Shown: positions 15,079-22,880 of the stretch, piece after piece
Numbering within the stretch: the first letter of the stretch is position 1
Layout: each line of letters opens with the position of its first letter
Notes under the pieces: generated by a model
Database searches by the model: none
What the model was told of the DNA's origin: nothing
The model's input: only the letters and a program-made list of their open reading frames with translations
Position numbers and translations under genes: made by a program
DNA from: Syntrophales bacterium
GTDB taxonomy: Bacteria; Desulfobacterota; Syntrophia; Syntrophales; UBA4778
Direction of reading: 5' to 3'
DNA length: 64,000 bases
Assembly: GCA_028712885.1 (NCBI GenBank)
Contig: JAQTPK010000004.1
Span: 1-64,000, forward strand

Positions 15079-17034
15079 TCACAAGTCCCAGATAAACGTT
15101 GTTCCCGAGTTCGGAAACACCCATTCGTCGTCTTTCATCTTCAGCACTATGGACCTGTTTTTATCCCGTACGACTTCCGGATTGGGGCATTTGCCGGAAA
15201 AGAAACTCACTTCCCGGACATTTTTCAATCCGGCATCGCCGTAATCGAAAGATATCTCCAGTCCCCTGGTGGGATAGACGATAAATACCGAGAAAATATT
15301 GCTGTTCCTGGGCTTGCGGGTCACGATCTCCAGTTCCACCTTCACGGGGCGGTCGACCTTGCCTTGGAGTACGCTGCCCCCGCACCAGACTTCGTACCCG
15401 CGCGCCGTCTGTTCCGCGCGGATGATCGGCACGGAATCGCCGTCCACCCGGACGGCCTCAATTTTGAAATCCCTTTCCCGGAAAGGATCTTCCGTCCGCC
15501 CGAGAAGCCACCTGTATTCGCAGAATTCCTCGCGGAAAAGGGCGGCCAGCTGCTCATTGTTCATGGCGCAGCCGATGAGAAAGAAGCTGCTGCGCAGAAC
15601 CTTCGTGTATTCCACGCGCGTCTTTATCCTGAAGGACCCCTCCACCGTGGGATCTTCTTTTATCTCCCCTTTTGAAAACTCCTGGACGCGGATGTCGTAC
15701 TTGAACCTGGTCCTCAGCTCGAGCCTTCGGTCTTCTTTCCCGAACAGCGTCTCGAACATTTCATAATAGATGGCGTTCCCGAGCTCCTCGTCGTTGGCCC
15801 TCGCCTGGAAACACCTGCGGATGATATTGTCGATCCGGGCGATCGATTTTTCCTCATCCGGAATGAAGACCCTGCGCAGGCGCGGCTCTACCGTGTCGGC
15901 GCGTCCCTTGTCCAGAAAAACCCTCGGCGCCCTTTTCCCGAGGGCGCACAGGACTTCGTAGCTGATCGTCCCCGCCCTTCCGGCAATCTCGTTCGCGGAA
16001 ATATATTCCGCGCCCTGTCTGCCGAGCAGAACCACTTCGTCCCCGACCCCGCATTCCGGTATATGCGTGACGTCGATCGTGCACATGTCCATGGAGACCC
16101 GTCCCACCACCGGCGCCCTCCGGCCGCGAATCAGGGCTTCTCCCCTGTTCGACAGGATAACGCCGAACCCGTCCCCGTAACCCACGGGGATGGTGGCGAT
16201 CCTTGTCGGACAGGAAGTGATAAAAGTTCTGTTGTAGCCGATGCCGTAATCCTTCGGGAATTCTTTCACGAGAACTACGCTCGTTTTGAAGCTCATCACC
16301 GGCAGAATGTCTATGCCCGGAGAAGGGCTCTTAGCGGGAAAAATTCCGTACGTCATGATCCCCGGCCTTACCAGGTCGAAATGGCAGTGCGGGTAATTCA
16401 TGACGCCGCCGCTGTTCGACATATGCTTGATCGGGATTTCTATTCCCGCCTCATGCAATTCATCCAGTGTGCGGTTGAACCTTTCCCACTGGATGCGGTT
16501 GTGATCGTCGTCCGCGACTTCGCTGGAGGAGAAATGGGTGAAAATTCCCCTGAGTATAAGGTGCGGGAGCTCCGCAATCCGGCGAATTGTCTGCAGCGCT
16601 TCGGAATAGATCAATCCCCCCCTGCCCATTCCCGTGTCCACCTCGATGTGGACGGGCATGCGGATTTCGGCCGCACGCAGCTCCTTGTCGTACTCGCGCG
16701 CGAAGGTAAGATCCGATATGGACGGGATGAGGTTATGTTTGATTATCTCGCGGATCTCCGAAACCGTAGCCGGGCTGAGGATCACGACGGGGGCATCTAT
16801 TCCTCCCGCGCGAAGCTGCACGCCCTCGTCGGCATTTGCCACTCCGAGGCAGGAGGCCCCGCACTGGAGGGCTATGCGCGAAATCTCGATCGCGCCGTGC
16901 CCGTACGCATCCGCCTTTACTGCGGGCATTATCGCGACGCGCGGTCCGATCAGCCGCCTGATCTCGCTCCAATTATGCCGGTAGTGATTCAGGTCGACTT
17001 CAACCCAACTGCGGTATTTGTGATCATCGGCCAT
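15079..17034 (-). CDS. alr: Alanine racemase with extra C-terminal domain
   Basis: A 651-residue protein. Residues 1-375 are a complete fold-type III alanine racemase making D-alanine for the wall: PLP lysine K40 in AVKADAYGHG, VDTGMGRGG, the catalytic tyrosine Y266 in GIGYNRTF, and RVSMDMCTIDV. Ordinary Alr ends near LGKRAPRVFL (about residue 373). About 275 further residues follow with no linker to another known enzyme. This part is a mix of helices and a long beta-rich section (IFSVFIVYPTRGLEISF, then WVFPNSGTTFIWDL at the very end), and I do not recognise it. Start at MADDHKYRSW with AGGTG 4 bases ahead. It lies next to two Ddl paralogues, so D-Ala production and ligation are clustered. 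Confidence 0.88.
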   Translation of the reverse strand: MADDHKYRSWVEVDLNHYRHNWSEIRRLIGPRVAIMPAVKADAYGHGAIEISRIALQCGASCLGVANADEGVQLRAGGIDAPVVILSPATVSEIREIIKHNLIPSISDLTFAREYDKELRAAEIRMPVHIEVDTGMGRGGLIYSEALQTIRRIAELPHLILRGIFTHFSSSEVADDDHNRIQWERFNRTLDELHEAGIEIPIKHMSNSGGVMNYPHCHFDLVRPGIMTYGIFPAKSPSPGIDILPVMSFKTSVVLVKEFPKDYGIGYNRTFITSCPTRIATIPVGYGDGFGVILSNRGEALIRGRRAPVVGRVSMDMCTIDVTHIPECGVGDEVVLLGRQGAEYISANEIAGRAGTISYEVLCALGKRAPRVFLDKGRADTVEPRLRRVFIPDEEKSIARIDNIIRRCFQARANDEELGNAIYYEMFETLFGKEDRRLELRTRFKYDIRVQEFSKGEIKEDPTVEGSFRIKTRVEYTKVLRSSFFLIGCAMNNEQLAALFREEFCEYRWLLGRTEDPFRERDFKIEAVRVDGDSVPIIRAEQTARGYEVWCGGSVLQGKVDRPVKVELEIVTRKPRNSNIFSVFIVYPTRGLEISFDYGDAGLKNVREVSFFSGKCPNPEVVRDKNRSIVLKMKDDEWVFPNSGTTFIWDL

Positions 17035-17078
17035 AAAACACCTATCGGGTAGCGTTTCCCGCATTTCTCGCTTCGCCT

Positions 17079-17116
17079 GCATTACCCATCACCCATTACC
17101 CATGACCCGGAACCTG
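17079..17116. repeat. Heptad border repeat (CATTACC class)
   Basis: Units CATTACC, CATCACC, CATTACC, CATGACC in exact 7-bp register between the cyclase stop and alr start. Class G. The complementary version (GGGTAAC, GGGTAAT) occurs at 30262. Confidence 0.65.
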
Positions 17117-17122
17117 TTGCCC

Positions 17123-19366
17123 CTATTTTTTGGTCATTGTATAAACCCCGTCCCATTCCCCTTCCGGCGGGCGGTTCCTCAGTTCCATGCAACGGCGGAT
17201 GTAAAGCTCGGAGACGGGGTCCCCGGGCTTCATTTCCAGGACCTTCTCGAACAGCGAAACCGCTTCATCCCAGTTCCTCTGTTTATACCTGGACAGGCCT
17301 TCTTCGAATGCCGCCAGGAACGTAAACCGCTCATCCGGCATTCTTCCCTCGGCGAGCAGTTCAAAGATCCTCACGGGCAGTTTTTTTCCTTTGACCCGGA
17401 CGGAATCAAGCTCCCGGCAGATGAAGCGGTCCGCCACCCGAGCGTGCGTTGACTCGCCGATCACAATGCCTGTCCCGTATTCCTTGTTGATCCCCTCCAG
17501 CCTTGACGCGAGGTTTACGTTATCCCCCATGACCGTGTAATCAAAGCGCATCTCCGATCCCATATTGCCGACGACCATTTCTCCGCTGTTGATGCCGATC
17601 CCGATGCGAAGCGCCGGTTTCCCCTCCTCCTTCCATTTCCTCTGGAATTCGCCGAGCCGCTCCATCATTCCCAGCGCCGCTTTGCAGGCCCTTACCGCGT
17701 GGTCCGGCTGGGAAAGCGGAGCCCCGAAAACAGCCATTATCGCATCGCCGATGTATTTGTCCAGCAGGCCGTCGTAGCGGAAAACGACTTCCGTCATGCC
17801 GGTCAGGTATTCGTTAAGCATCTGAACCAGCTCTTCCGGGGTCAAGCCCTCCGAGATCGTCGTGAATCCTCTTATGTCCGAAAACATCACGGTCAGCTCT
17901 TTCTTATCCCCCCCCAGCTTGAGCCTGGAAGGATCCTTGAGCATCTCGTTTATAACGGACGACGTCAGGTAATACTGGAAGGCGTGGCGGATCTTCTTCC
18001 TTTCCCTCTCTTCGGAAACGTACTTGTAAACGGTCACGCCGGTATACACCATTACCATCGTGAGGGAAGGATAGACCAGATTCAGCCATAGATTGCAGCG
18101 CGAAAATACGAAGACGTTTGCGCCGACGGACGCCAGCAGGAGGCCGGCGCTCCCCAGAAAACCCGGCACCGCCTTGACCCGCGGGAGCCAGATTCCCAAT
18201 GCCATGCCGAAAACGGCGATGGACAGCAGGTCGAGAAATCCCGTCCACCCTGGCCGCCGGATGAAATCCTGCTTGAGAATATTGTCGATCACGTTTGCAT
18301 GGACTTCCACCCCGGGGTAAACGGCGCTGTAAGGCGTCACCCGGAGGTCGTAAATTCCGGCTGCCGTGGCGCCGATAAGTACGATGCGGTCCTTCAACAG
18401 CTCAGGGTCCGTTCTGCCCGATATGATATCCGCGGCGGAATAGCGGGGGAACGTCCCGGCGGGCCCGCGGTAGTTTATCAGCAGTCTTCCCGATTCATCC
18501 GTAGGTATCTCCGTATCCCCGATGCGGACCTTGTCTACGCCCGCCTGGCCCAATTCGAGGGAGAGCGCAGGCCAGTCCAGATACGGCAGAAGGAGGGAAA
18601 GGGAAAGCGACGGATAAAAATCCTCCCCCATCCTCACGACGAGAGGCGCCCAGCGCAGGACGCCGTCGGCATCCGGAAAGGCGTTGAAATATCCGCTGTT
18701 CTGGGCGGCTTCACTCAGCGCCTGTATGTTCGGCACGACCCCGAATGCCTGGACCAGCATTGAGATATCCGGCGTGGTGCCGAACTGGACAATGGGGTAT
18801 TTGGAATTGGAAATCCTGTTCTCCGCCTCCCGGACCGCCTCTGCGCTCATGTGCGCCGCGTCTTTTTGCATCGTATGGAAAAAGTACCCGAGCGTTATGT
18901 TGGCGGCGTCCTTGATAGATCTTGCGAGCGCCTCGTCCGTCCCCGCCTTTTCTTTTCCTGCACGGATCAGGCCCTCCAGCCTTGAATCCCTGATGCCGAT
19001 GCGCTCCACCTGGAGCGCGATCTCCTCAAATTCTCTACCGCCGCTTCCGTCCGCCTCCGCGAAAACTACATCGAATCCGACCGCCTTGGCATTGGCCCGT
19101 TTGAGAGCATCCACCAGATGCGCGACCGTGGTCCTCGACCACGGCCACCGGCCAAGCTCGCCCAGGCTTTTTTCATCGATCGCCGCAATGACGACGTGCT
19201 CCCCCTGGGGACGCTCTCCTCTGGAGCGCATCCTCAGGTCCAGGGCCTTCAGCTCCAGGAACTGCAGAAAGGAAAAATTCAGAAAATAGAGGACTCCCGC
19301 ACAGAGGACGATCGCAATGCTTATTTTCAGGGGGGAGATGGAAAAGATCCTGTTACGATCGACCAT
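17123..19366 (-). CDS. CHASE2-domain adenylate/guanylate cyclase
   Basis: A 747-residue membrane receptor cyclase. A first membrane helix (ISIAIVLCAGVLYFLNF, about 13-30) is followed by an extracytoplasmic CHASE2 sensor domain (about 40-350; VVIAAIDEKSLGELGRWPW and the RIVLIGATAAGIYDLRVTP end block). Three further helices lie near 350-430. The class III cyclase domain follows (about 470-660), with metal aspartates in VMFSDIRGFTTISE and KYIGDAIMAVFGAP and the YTVMGDNVNLASRLE helix. The tail has a TPR-like unit (WDEAVSLFEKVLEMKPGD). It is predicted to make cAMP in response to an unknown outside signal. Start at MVDRNRIF with GGAGG 7 bases ahead. It appears to be a single-gene unit. Confidence 0.9.
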   Translation of the reverse strand: MVDRNRIFSISPLKISIAIVLCAGVLYFLNFSFLQFLELKALDLRMRSRGERPQGEHVVIAAIDEKSLGELGRWPWSRTTVAHLVDALKRANAKAVGFDVVFAEADGSGGREFEEIALQVERIGIRDSRLEGLIRAGKEKAGTDEALARSIKDAANITLGYFFHTMQKDAAHMSAEAVREAENRISNSKYPIVQFGTTPDISMLVQAFGVVPNIQALSEAAQNSGYFNAFPDADGVLRWAPLVVRMGEDFYPSLSLSLLLPYLDWPALSLELGQAGVDKVRIGDTEIPTDESGRLLINYRGPAGTFPRYSAADIISGRTDPELLKDRIVLIGATAAGIYDLRVTPYSAVYPGVEVHANVIDNILKQDFIRRPGWTGFLDLLSIAVFGMALGIWLPRVKAVPGFLGSAGLLLASVGANVFVFSRCNLWLNLVYPSLTMVMVYTGVTVYKYVSEERERKKIRHAFQYYLTSSVINEMLKDPSRLKLGGDKKELTVMFSDIRGFTTISEGLTPEELVQMLNEYLTGMTEVVFRYDGLLDKYIGDAIMAVFGAPLSQPDHAVRACKAALGMMERLGEFQRKWKEEGKPALRIGIGINSGEMVVGNMGSEMRFDYTVMGDNVNLASRLEGINKEYGTGIVIGESTHARVADRFICRELDSVRVKGKKLPVRIFELLAEGRMPDERFTFLAAFEEGLSRYKQRNWDEAVSLFEKVLEMKPGDPVSELYIRRCMELRNRPPEGEWDGVYTMTKK

Positions 19367-19440
19367 CAGGGTCCTCCTTCGGATTCGGCATACACTAAAC
19401 AACCCCCCTCCTAAAGTCAAGCGCAGGGCTGTCCAAGATG

Positions 19441-19535
19441 AGTGAAAGATAAAAGGTGAAAAGTAAAGGCAGAGAAGACCGAAATGAGGCCTGATGTCTT
19501 CACTTTTAAATTTTCACTTTTCACTTTTTACTATG
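19441..19535. repeat. Paired heptad arms (AAAAGTG / CACTTTT class)
   Basis: The left arm is built of GTGAAAG, ATAAAAG, GTGAAAA, GTAAAGG; the right arm of TCACTTT, TAAATTT, TCACTTT, TCACTTT, TTACTAT. They are complementary in kind, separated by about 30 bases, and lie upstream of the cyclase and the tRNA promoter. Class B. Confidence 0.7.
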
Positions 19536-19566
19536 TTGGACTTTTTATTGCAGCAGGGGTAACATC

Positions 19567-19595
19567 TTGACAAAGGGTTGTTTTATGTCTATAAA
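19567..19595 (+). promoter_or_regulatory. Sigma70 promoter of tRNA-Thr
   Basis: Perfect TTGACA (19567-19572), a 17-base spacer, TATAAA (19590-19595). The predicted start lies within 10 bases of the tRNA 5' end, and GGCGG follows the -10. Confidence 0.85.
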
Positions 19596-19611
19596 AGGCG
19601 GTCATTCCGGA

Positions 19612-19687
19612 GCCACCGTAGCTCAGCCGGTAGAGCAAGCGATTCGTAATCGCTAGGTCAGGAGTTCGAATCTCCTCGGTGGCTCCA
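19612..19687 (+). tRNA. tRNA-Thr (CGT anticodon)
   Basis: A 76-base cloverleaf. Acceptor GCCACCG pairs with CGGTGGC, the discriminator is T, and the CCA end is encoded. The D arm contains AGCTCAGCCGGTAGAGC. The anticodon stem AGCGA/TCGCT carries loop TTCGTAA, giving anticodon CGT, which reads the threonine codon ACG. The T arm is GGAG TTCGAAT CTCC. Confidence 0.97.
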
Positions 19688-19689
19688 AT

Positions 19690-19711
19690 CTTCAGTTCCA
19701 AGTCTCAAGTT
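19690..19711. repeat. Heptad border repeat (CAAGTCT class)
   Basis: A short run of CAAGTCT, CAAGTTT, CAGAGCT fills the gap between the tRNA and the convergent epmA stop. Class C. Confidence 0.5.
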
Positions 19712-20650
19712 TCAGAGCTCTTCCGGCGTGAAGGCAACCACATCGTCTATTCTTCCGGCGTCGCAGAAAATCATCACGAGCCGGTCCAGGCCGAGTGCGG
19801 CCCCCGCCGATTCCGGCATTTGCGGCAGGCATTCGAGAAACTTGACCGGATCAGGGTAAATAACCCCGCCGCGAAGCAGGCGGCATTTCTTCTCCAGCTC
19901 GAATCGGCGCTTTTGTTCGTCCGGATCCGTGAGTTCCGAAAAAGCGTTAACAAGTTCCACCCCTCCCAGATAGAGCTCGAATCTCTCGGCGACAGTGTGA
20001 TCGCTCCGGCCCGCCCTCGCCAGAGCGCCGAGGGAGACCGGATAATCGTACAGGAAAGTCGGTTTCTCTTTCGGCAGACGCGGCTCGATCTCAAACGCCA
20101 TGATCTCGTCGAAATTTCCCGAAACCAGCGCGTCTTCAAGGGGGACGGGGGAATAGCGGGTGAAGACATCCCGGATCGTCATTCTGGCCCATGGTTTTTC
20201 GAGCGAGATCCGCTCGCCGCGGAACAGCAGGCTTGCCCCTCCTGAAAGCACACGGGCCAGGTGGAGCAGGAGGTCCTCGCATTCTTCCATCAGACCATAG
20301 TAATCCGCATCCGCCCTGTACCATTCAAGAAGGGTGAATTCCGGAAGATGCCTTTCCCCTCTCTCCGCCCCCCGGTAGCACTTACAGATCTGAAAGATGC
20401 GGGGGTATCCTGAAGACAGGAGCCGCTTCATGCACAGCTCCGGCGAGGTATGAAGAAACCATTCCCCCGAAGGGAACGCGTCTATATGGGCTTCAGGTGC
20501 GGGCGCGGGAATGCGATTCGGAGTATCTATCTCCAGGTAGTCCCGGAAGGCAAAAAAATTCCTGATCGACTGAATGATCCGGGCGCGTAATCGCAGATTA
20601 TCTTTTTTGGCGGCTAATCTCCCCCCGTCCGGGCCACCCTTTATTTTCAT
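19712..20650 (-). CDS. epmA: EF-P--(R)-beta-lysine ligase
   Basis: A 312-residue class II lysyl-tRNA-synthetase-like protein lacking the anticodon-binding domain. In E. coli this enzyme (EpmA, also PoxA/GenX/YjeA) attaches beta-lysine to EF-P. Class II motif 2 is RIFQICKCYRGAERG..HLPEFTLLEW and motif 3 is AGAALGLDRLVMIF. GGVELVNAFSELTDP is typical of the lysine pocket. The length is close to the E. coli protein. It lies downstream of efp on the same strand, separated by a palindromic element, which supports the assignment. The partner aminomutase EpmB is not in the window. Confidence 0.92.
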   Translation of the reverse strand: MKIKGGPDGGRLAAKKDNLRLRARIIQSIRNFFAFRDYLEIDTPNRIPAPAPEAHIDAFPSGEWFLHTSPELCMKRLLSSGYPRIFQICKCYRGAERGERHLPEFTLLEWYRADADYYGLMEECEDLLLHLARVLSGGASLLFRGERISLEKPWARMTIRDVFTRYSPVPLEDALVSGNFDEIMAFEIEPRLPKEKPTFLYDYPVSLGALARAGRSDHTVAERFELYLGGVELVNAFSELTDPDEQKRRFELEKKCRLLRGGVIYPDPVKFLECLPQMPESAGAALGLDRLVMIFCDAGRIDDVVAFTPEEL

Positions 20651-20659
20651 GGCCTTATT

Positions 20660-20692
20660 TCAGTGTCAGTGTTCAGAGTTCAGCGTTTCAAT
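20660..20692. repeat. Heptad border repeat (CAGAGTT class)
   Basis: CAGTGTT, CAGAGTT and CAGCGTT in 7-bp register directly upstream of epmA. Class F in the complementary orientation (AACTCTG). Confidence 0.55.
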
Positions 20693-20716
20693 TTCCCGAT
20701 AACAGAAAAAAACAAA

Positions 20717-20857
20717 AAGGCTGTCCAGAATTGCCCGGATACGAGGCCCCTCCTTCGACTGCACTCAGGATAAACTCCGGCCCGAATTGTCATGGTGAGC
20801 CTGTCGAACCACGAGGGCCAAGGGAAACGAAGTAGATGGGTGATTCTGGGCAGCCTT
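20717..20857. repeat. Palindromic MITE-like element between efp and epmA
   Basis: AAGGCTGTCCAGAAT (20717-20731) is repeated inverted, with one mismatch, as ATTCTGGGCAGCCTT (20843-20857), enclosing about 110 bases. Inside are CCTTCGACTGCACTCAGG (from 20752) and GGTGAGCCTGTCGAACCA (from 20793), two arms of a motif that, from memory, recurs in many bacterial genomes. On the minus strand the inner terminal repeat is followed by TTTTTGTTTTTTT, so the whole element could also terminate efp transcription. Its right end overlaps the last codon of efp. Confidence 0.7.
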
Positions 20858-21416
20858 ATTTTACCCGCGTGAGATAGGCCCCGGTGCGCGTATCGACCCT
20901 GATTTTTTCGCCCTCTTCGACAAAGGGAGGAACCAGTATTCTGTATCCGGTTTCCAGGACCACAGGCTTGTAGTTTCCCGATACCGAATCGCCTTTCGCC
21001 CATGGTTCCGCCTTGACGACCGTGAGGTCTACGGAGTTGGGAAGCGTCACGCCGATGGGCCTATCCTCGAACAGCAGCACCTCCACTTCCAGATTGTCGA
21101 TCAGAAAGTTCCGGGCGTCCCCGACCTGCTCCTGCGTCAAATAGACCTGCTCGTATGTTTCATTATCCATGAAAACGTACTGGTCCTCTTCCCGGTAAAG
21201 ATACTGCATCGCCTTCTGCTGGAGGTCTGCAGGTTCGAACGTATCCACTTCCCGGAAAGTCCGCTCGAACTGGGCTCCCGTGATCATGTTGCGGAGCTTG
21301 CATCGATACAGTGATTGGCCTTTCCCCGGCTTCACGAAATTGAATTCCGTAATGACATATGGGTCGCCTTCGATTTTGATTCTCAGTCCTTTACGCAGAT
21401 CGCTCGCCGTGTACAT
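20856..21416 (-). CDS. efp: Translation elongation factor P
   Basis: A 186-residue EF-P, which relieves ribosome stalling at polyproline. Three beta-barrel domains are expected: the N-terminal KOW-like domain (MYTASDLRKGLRIKIEGDPY), domain II (DRPIGVTLPNSVDLTVVKAEP), and the C-terminal RIDTRTGAYL-like end (IRVDTRTGAYLTRVK). The modified loop reads FVKPGKGQSLYR, with lysine at the position that EpmA beta-lysylates in E. coli. It has its own promoter, divergent from the aro promoter. The last codon lies inside the palindromic element. Confidence 0.96.
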   Translation of the reverse strand: MYTASDLRKGLRIKIEGDPYVITEFNFVKPGKGQSLYRCKLRNMITGAQFERTFREVDTFEPADLQQKAMQYLYREEDQYVFMDNETYEQVYLTQEQVGDARNFLIDNLEVEVLLFEDRPIGVTLPNSVDLTVVKAEPWAKGDSVSGNYKPVVLETGYRILVPPFVEEGEKIRVDTRTGAYLTRVK

Positions 21417-21425
21417 GTGGCCCCC

Positions 21426-21464
21426 ATTCCAAGTTTCTAGTCTCGAGTTTCAATTTCAGGTCGG
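21426..21464. repeat. Heptad border repeat (CGAGTTT class)
   Basis: CAAGTTT, CTAGTCT, CGAGTTT, CAATTTC in 7-bp register just upstream of the efp start, between it and its promoter. Class C. Confidence 0.55.
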
Positions 21465-21518
21465 ATGACGGATGCAGAGAACAAGAATACAATAAAACAC
21501 CCGTTCCCGAGACCAGAT

Positions 21519-21547
21519 ACAATATTCATAAAACAAAAATAGTTCAA
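21519..21547 (-). promoter_or_regulatory. Promoter of efp
   Basis: On the minus strand: TTGAAC (21547-21542), a 17-base spacer, TATTGT (21524-21519). It is divergent from the aro leader promoter, with only 50 bases between the two -35 boxes. Confidence 0.6.
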
Positions 21548-21596
21548 GAGTAATTTGGATTTAGGAAGGGGGACAGTGTGGAAAACATCATTTAGC

Positions 21597-21625
21597 TTGA
21601 CAAATTTCCCCGATTTGTGTTTTAT
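21597..21625 (+). promoter_or_regulatory. Promoter of the aro leader RNA
   Basis: Perfect TTGACA (21597-21602), a 17-base spacer and TTTTAT (21620-21625). The predicted start is near 21632. Confidence 0.7.
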
Positions 21626-21631
21626 GGGTCT

Positions 21632-21804
21632 TTATTGGAGGCAGTTAGTGTAATGGGCAATAGCGTGTGCACCCGACTGAATGGCTGGTTTAGCTATTAT
21701 TATTTCGGCGCACAGGTCTGCCCATCGGTCGGAGGGATGTAGAACCACTTAAATACAAACTTTCAGAAGCCATGGGTAGATTGATTCTAACCATGGCTTT
21801 TTTG
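21632..21804 (+). ncRNA. Structured leader RNA or small RNA upstream of aroF
   Basis: Between the promoter and a strong terminator lie about 170 bases with no sizeable ORF. ATGGGCA (21653-21659) pairs with TGCCCAT (21719-21725). Just inside, GTGTGC (21665-21670) pairs with GCGCAC (21708-21713), giving a rod. CCGAC (21673-21677) in the loop could pair with GTCGG (21728-21732), making a pseudoknot. AATAGC (21659-21664) can alternatively pair with GCTATT (21693-21698), so two folds compete. It could be an aro attenuator, or an independent RNA such as 6S; I cannot decide. A 23-codon frame (MAGLAIII, from 21681) is not rich in Phe, Tyr or Trp. Confidence 0.6.
21767..21804 (+). terminator. Intrinsic terminator before aroF
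   Basis: AAGCCATGG (21767-21775) and CCATGGCTT (21791-21799) form a 9-bp stem, with inner TAGA/TCTA extending it, followed by a T run then GTTTT. It lies 50 bases ahead of the aroF start, so it either ends an upstream RNA or attenuates the aromatic operon. Confidence 0.85.
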
Positions 21805-21854
21805 TTTTCAGGCCATGGTTGGCAGCCCGGCGGAAAGGTCGTGCGGAGGCCGAT

Positions 21855-22880
21855 ATGATCATCATCATGAAAAGGAACGCTCTCGAATCCCAGGTTCGCG
21901 ATGTCATCGAATGGATTCAGTCGGTGGGCTACAAGGCCCACCCTTCTTACGGCGTCGAACAGACCATTATCGGGGTAATGGGAGACGACAGGGGCAAAGC
22001 CCTGCTCAAATCCGCGGAGCACCTTCCCGGCGTGGACAGGATCGTGCCGATCCTCAGGCCTTACAAGCTGGCAAGCCGGGAGGCAAGGAGCGGAAACACG
22101 GTCGTCCTGGCGGGGAAACTGCAGATAGGAGGGGGGCGCTTCACGATCATGGCCGGACCGTGCTCGGTTGAAAGCGAGGAGCAGATGATGGAAAGCGCCT
22201 ACGTGGTGAAGAAAGGCGGAGGCGATATTCTGCGCGGCGGCGCCTTCAAGCCGAGGACGTCGCCGTACAGCTTCCAGGGTCTGGAAGAGGAGGGCCTGAA
22301 AATCCTCCGCCAGGCCGGGGACAAACTGGATATGCCGGTAGTGACGGAGGTCCTCGACACCGGCAACGTTGATCTCGTGGAAGATTACACCGACATCATC
22401 CAGATCGGCGCAAGAAACATCCAGAATTTCGCCCTGCTCAAGAGAGTCGGGCAGGCCGGGAAGCCCGTCGTTCTGAAACGGGGCATGATGACGACGATTG
22501 AAGAGCTGTTGATGTCGGCGGAATACATTCTCTCGTCGGGAAATGAGAGCGTTATCCTCTGCGAAAGGGGGATTCGGACTTTCGAGAACGCCACCCGCAA
22601 TACGCTCGACATAAGCGCAGTTCCCGTGCTGAAGGAGTTGACGCACCTGCCCGTGATCGTGGACCCCAGCCACGCCGCCGGCCACTGGAAGCTTGTGCTT
22701 CCCCTCGCCCTGGCCGCCGTCGCCGCGGGAGCGGACGGGCTGATGATCGAAGTGCATCCCCGGCCGGAGCGCGCGTTCTCGGACGGGGTCCAGTCCCTGA
22801 AACCCGAGAAATTCTACCGGCTGATGGAGGAAGTGAGACTGCTGGACAACGTGATGAAAACGGAGATCAAACGGACATGA
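21855..22880 (+). CDS. aroF: DAHP synthase (type I-beta, with ferredoxin-like domain)
   Basis: A 341-residue first enzyme of the shikimate pathway, condensing phosphoenolpyruvate and erythrose-4-phosphate. Residues 1-75 form a ferredoxin-like regulatory domain (RDVIEWIQSVGYKAHPSYGV, then VDRIVPILRPYKLAS), as in the Thermotoga enzyme, where it gives Tyr/Phe feedback. The barrel carries MAGPCSVES, RGGAFKPRTSPYSFQG, KRGMMTTIEE and the metal region DPSHAAGHW, with EVHPRPERAFSDG. Start at MIIIMKRN with GGAGG 5 bases ahead; the 12 codons before it are not conserved. It heads a nine-gene aromatic operon and overlaps aroB in an ATGA. Confidence 0.95.
   Translation: MIIIMKRNALESQVRDVIEWIQSVGYKAHPSYGVEQTIIGVMGDDRGKALLKSAEHLPGVDRIVPILRPYKLASREARSGNTVVLAGKLQIGGGRFTIMAGPCSVESEEQMMESAYVVKKGGGDILRGGAFKPRTSPYSFQGLEEEGLKILRQAGDKLDMPVVTEVLDTGNVDLVEDYTDIIQIGARNIQNFALLKRVGQAGKPVVLKRGMMTTIEELLMSAEYILSSGNESVILCERGIRTFENATRNTLDISAVPVLKELTHLPVIVDPSHAAGHWKLVLPLALAAVAAGADGLMIEVHPRPERAFSDGVQSLKPEKFYRLMEEVRLLDNVMKTEIKRT

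Noticed and set aside
21681-21752. A leader peptide controlling aroF by attenuation (MAGLAIII..)
   Set aside because: It contains no run of Phe, Tyr or Trp codons and no ribosome site; it may be untranslated RNA.
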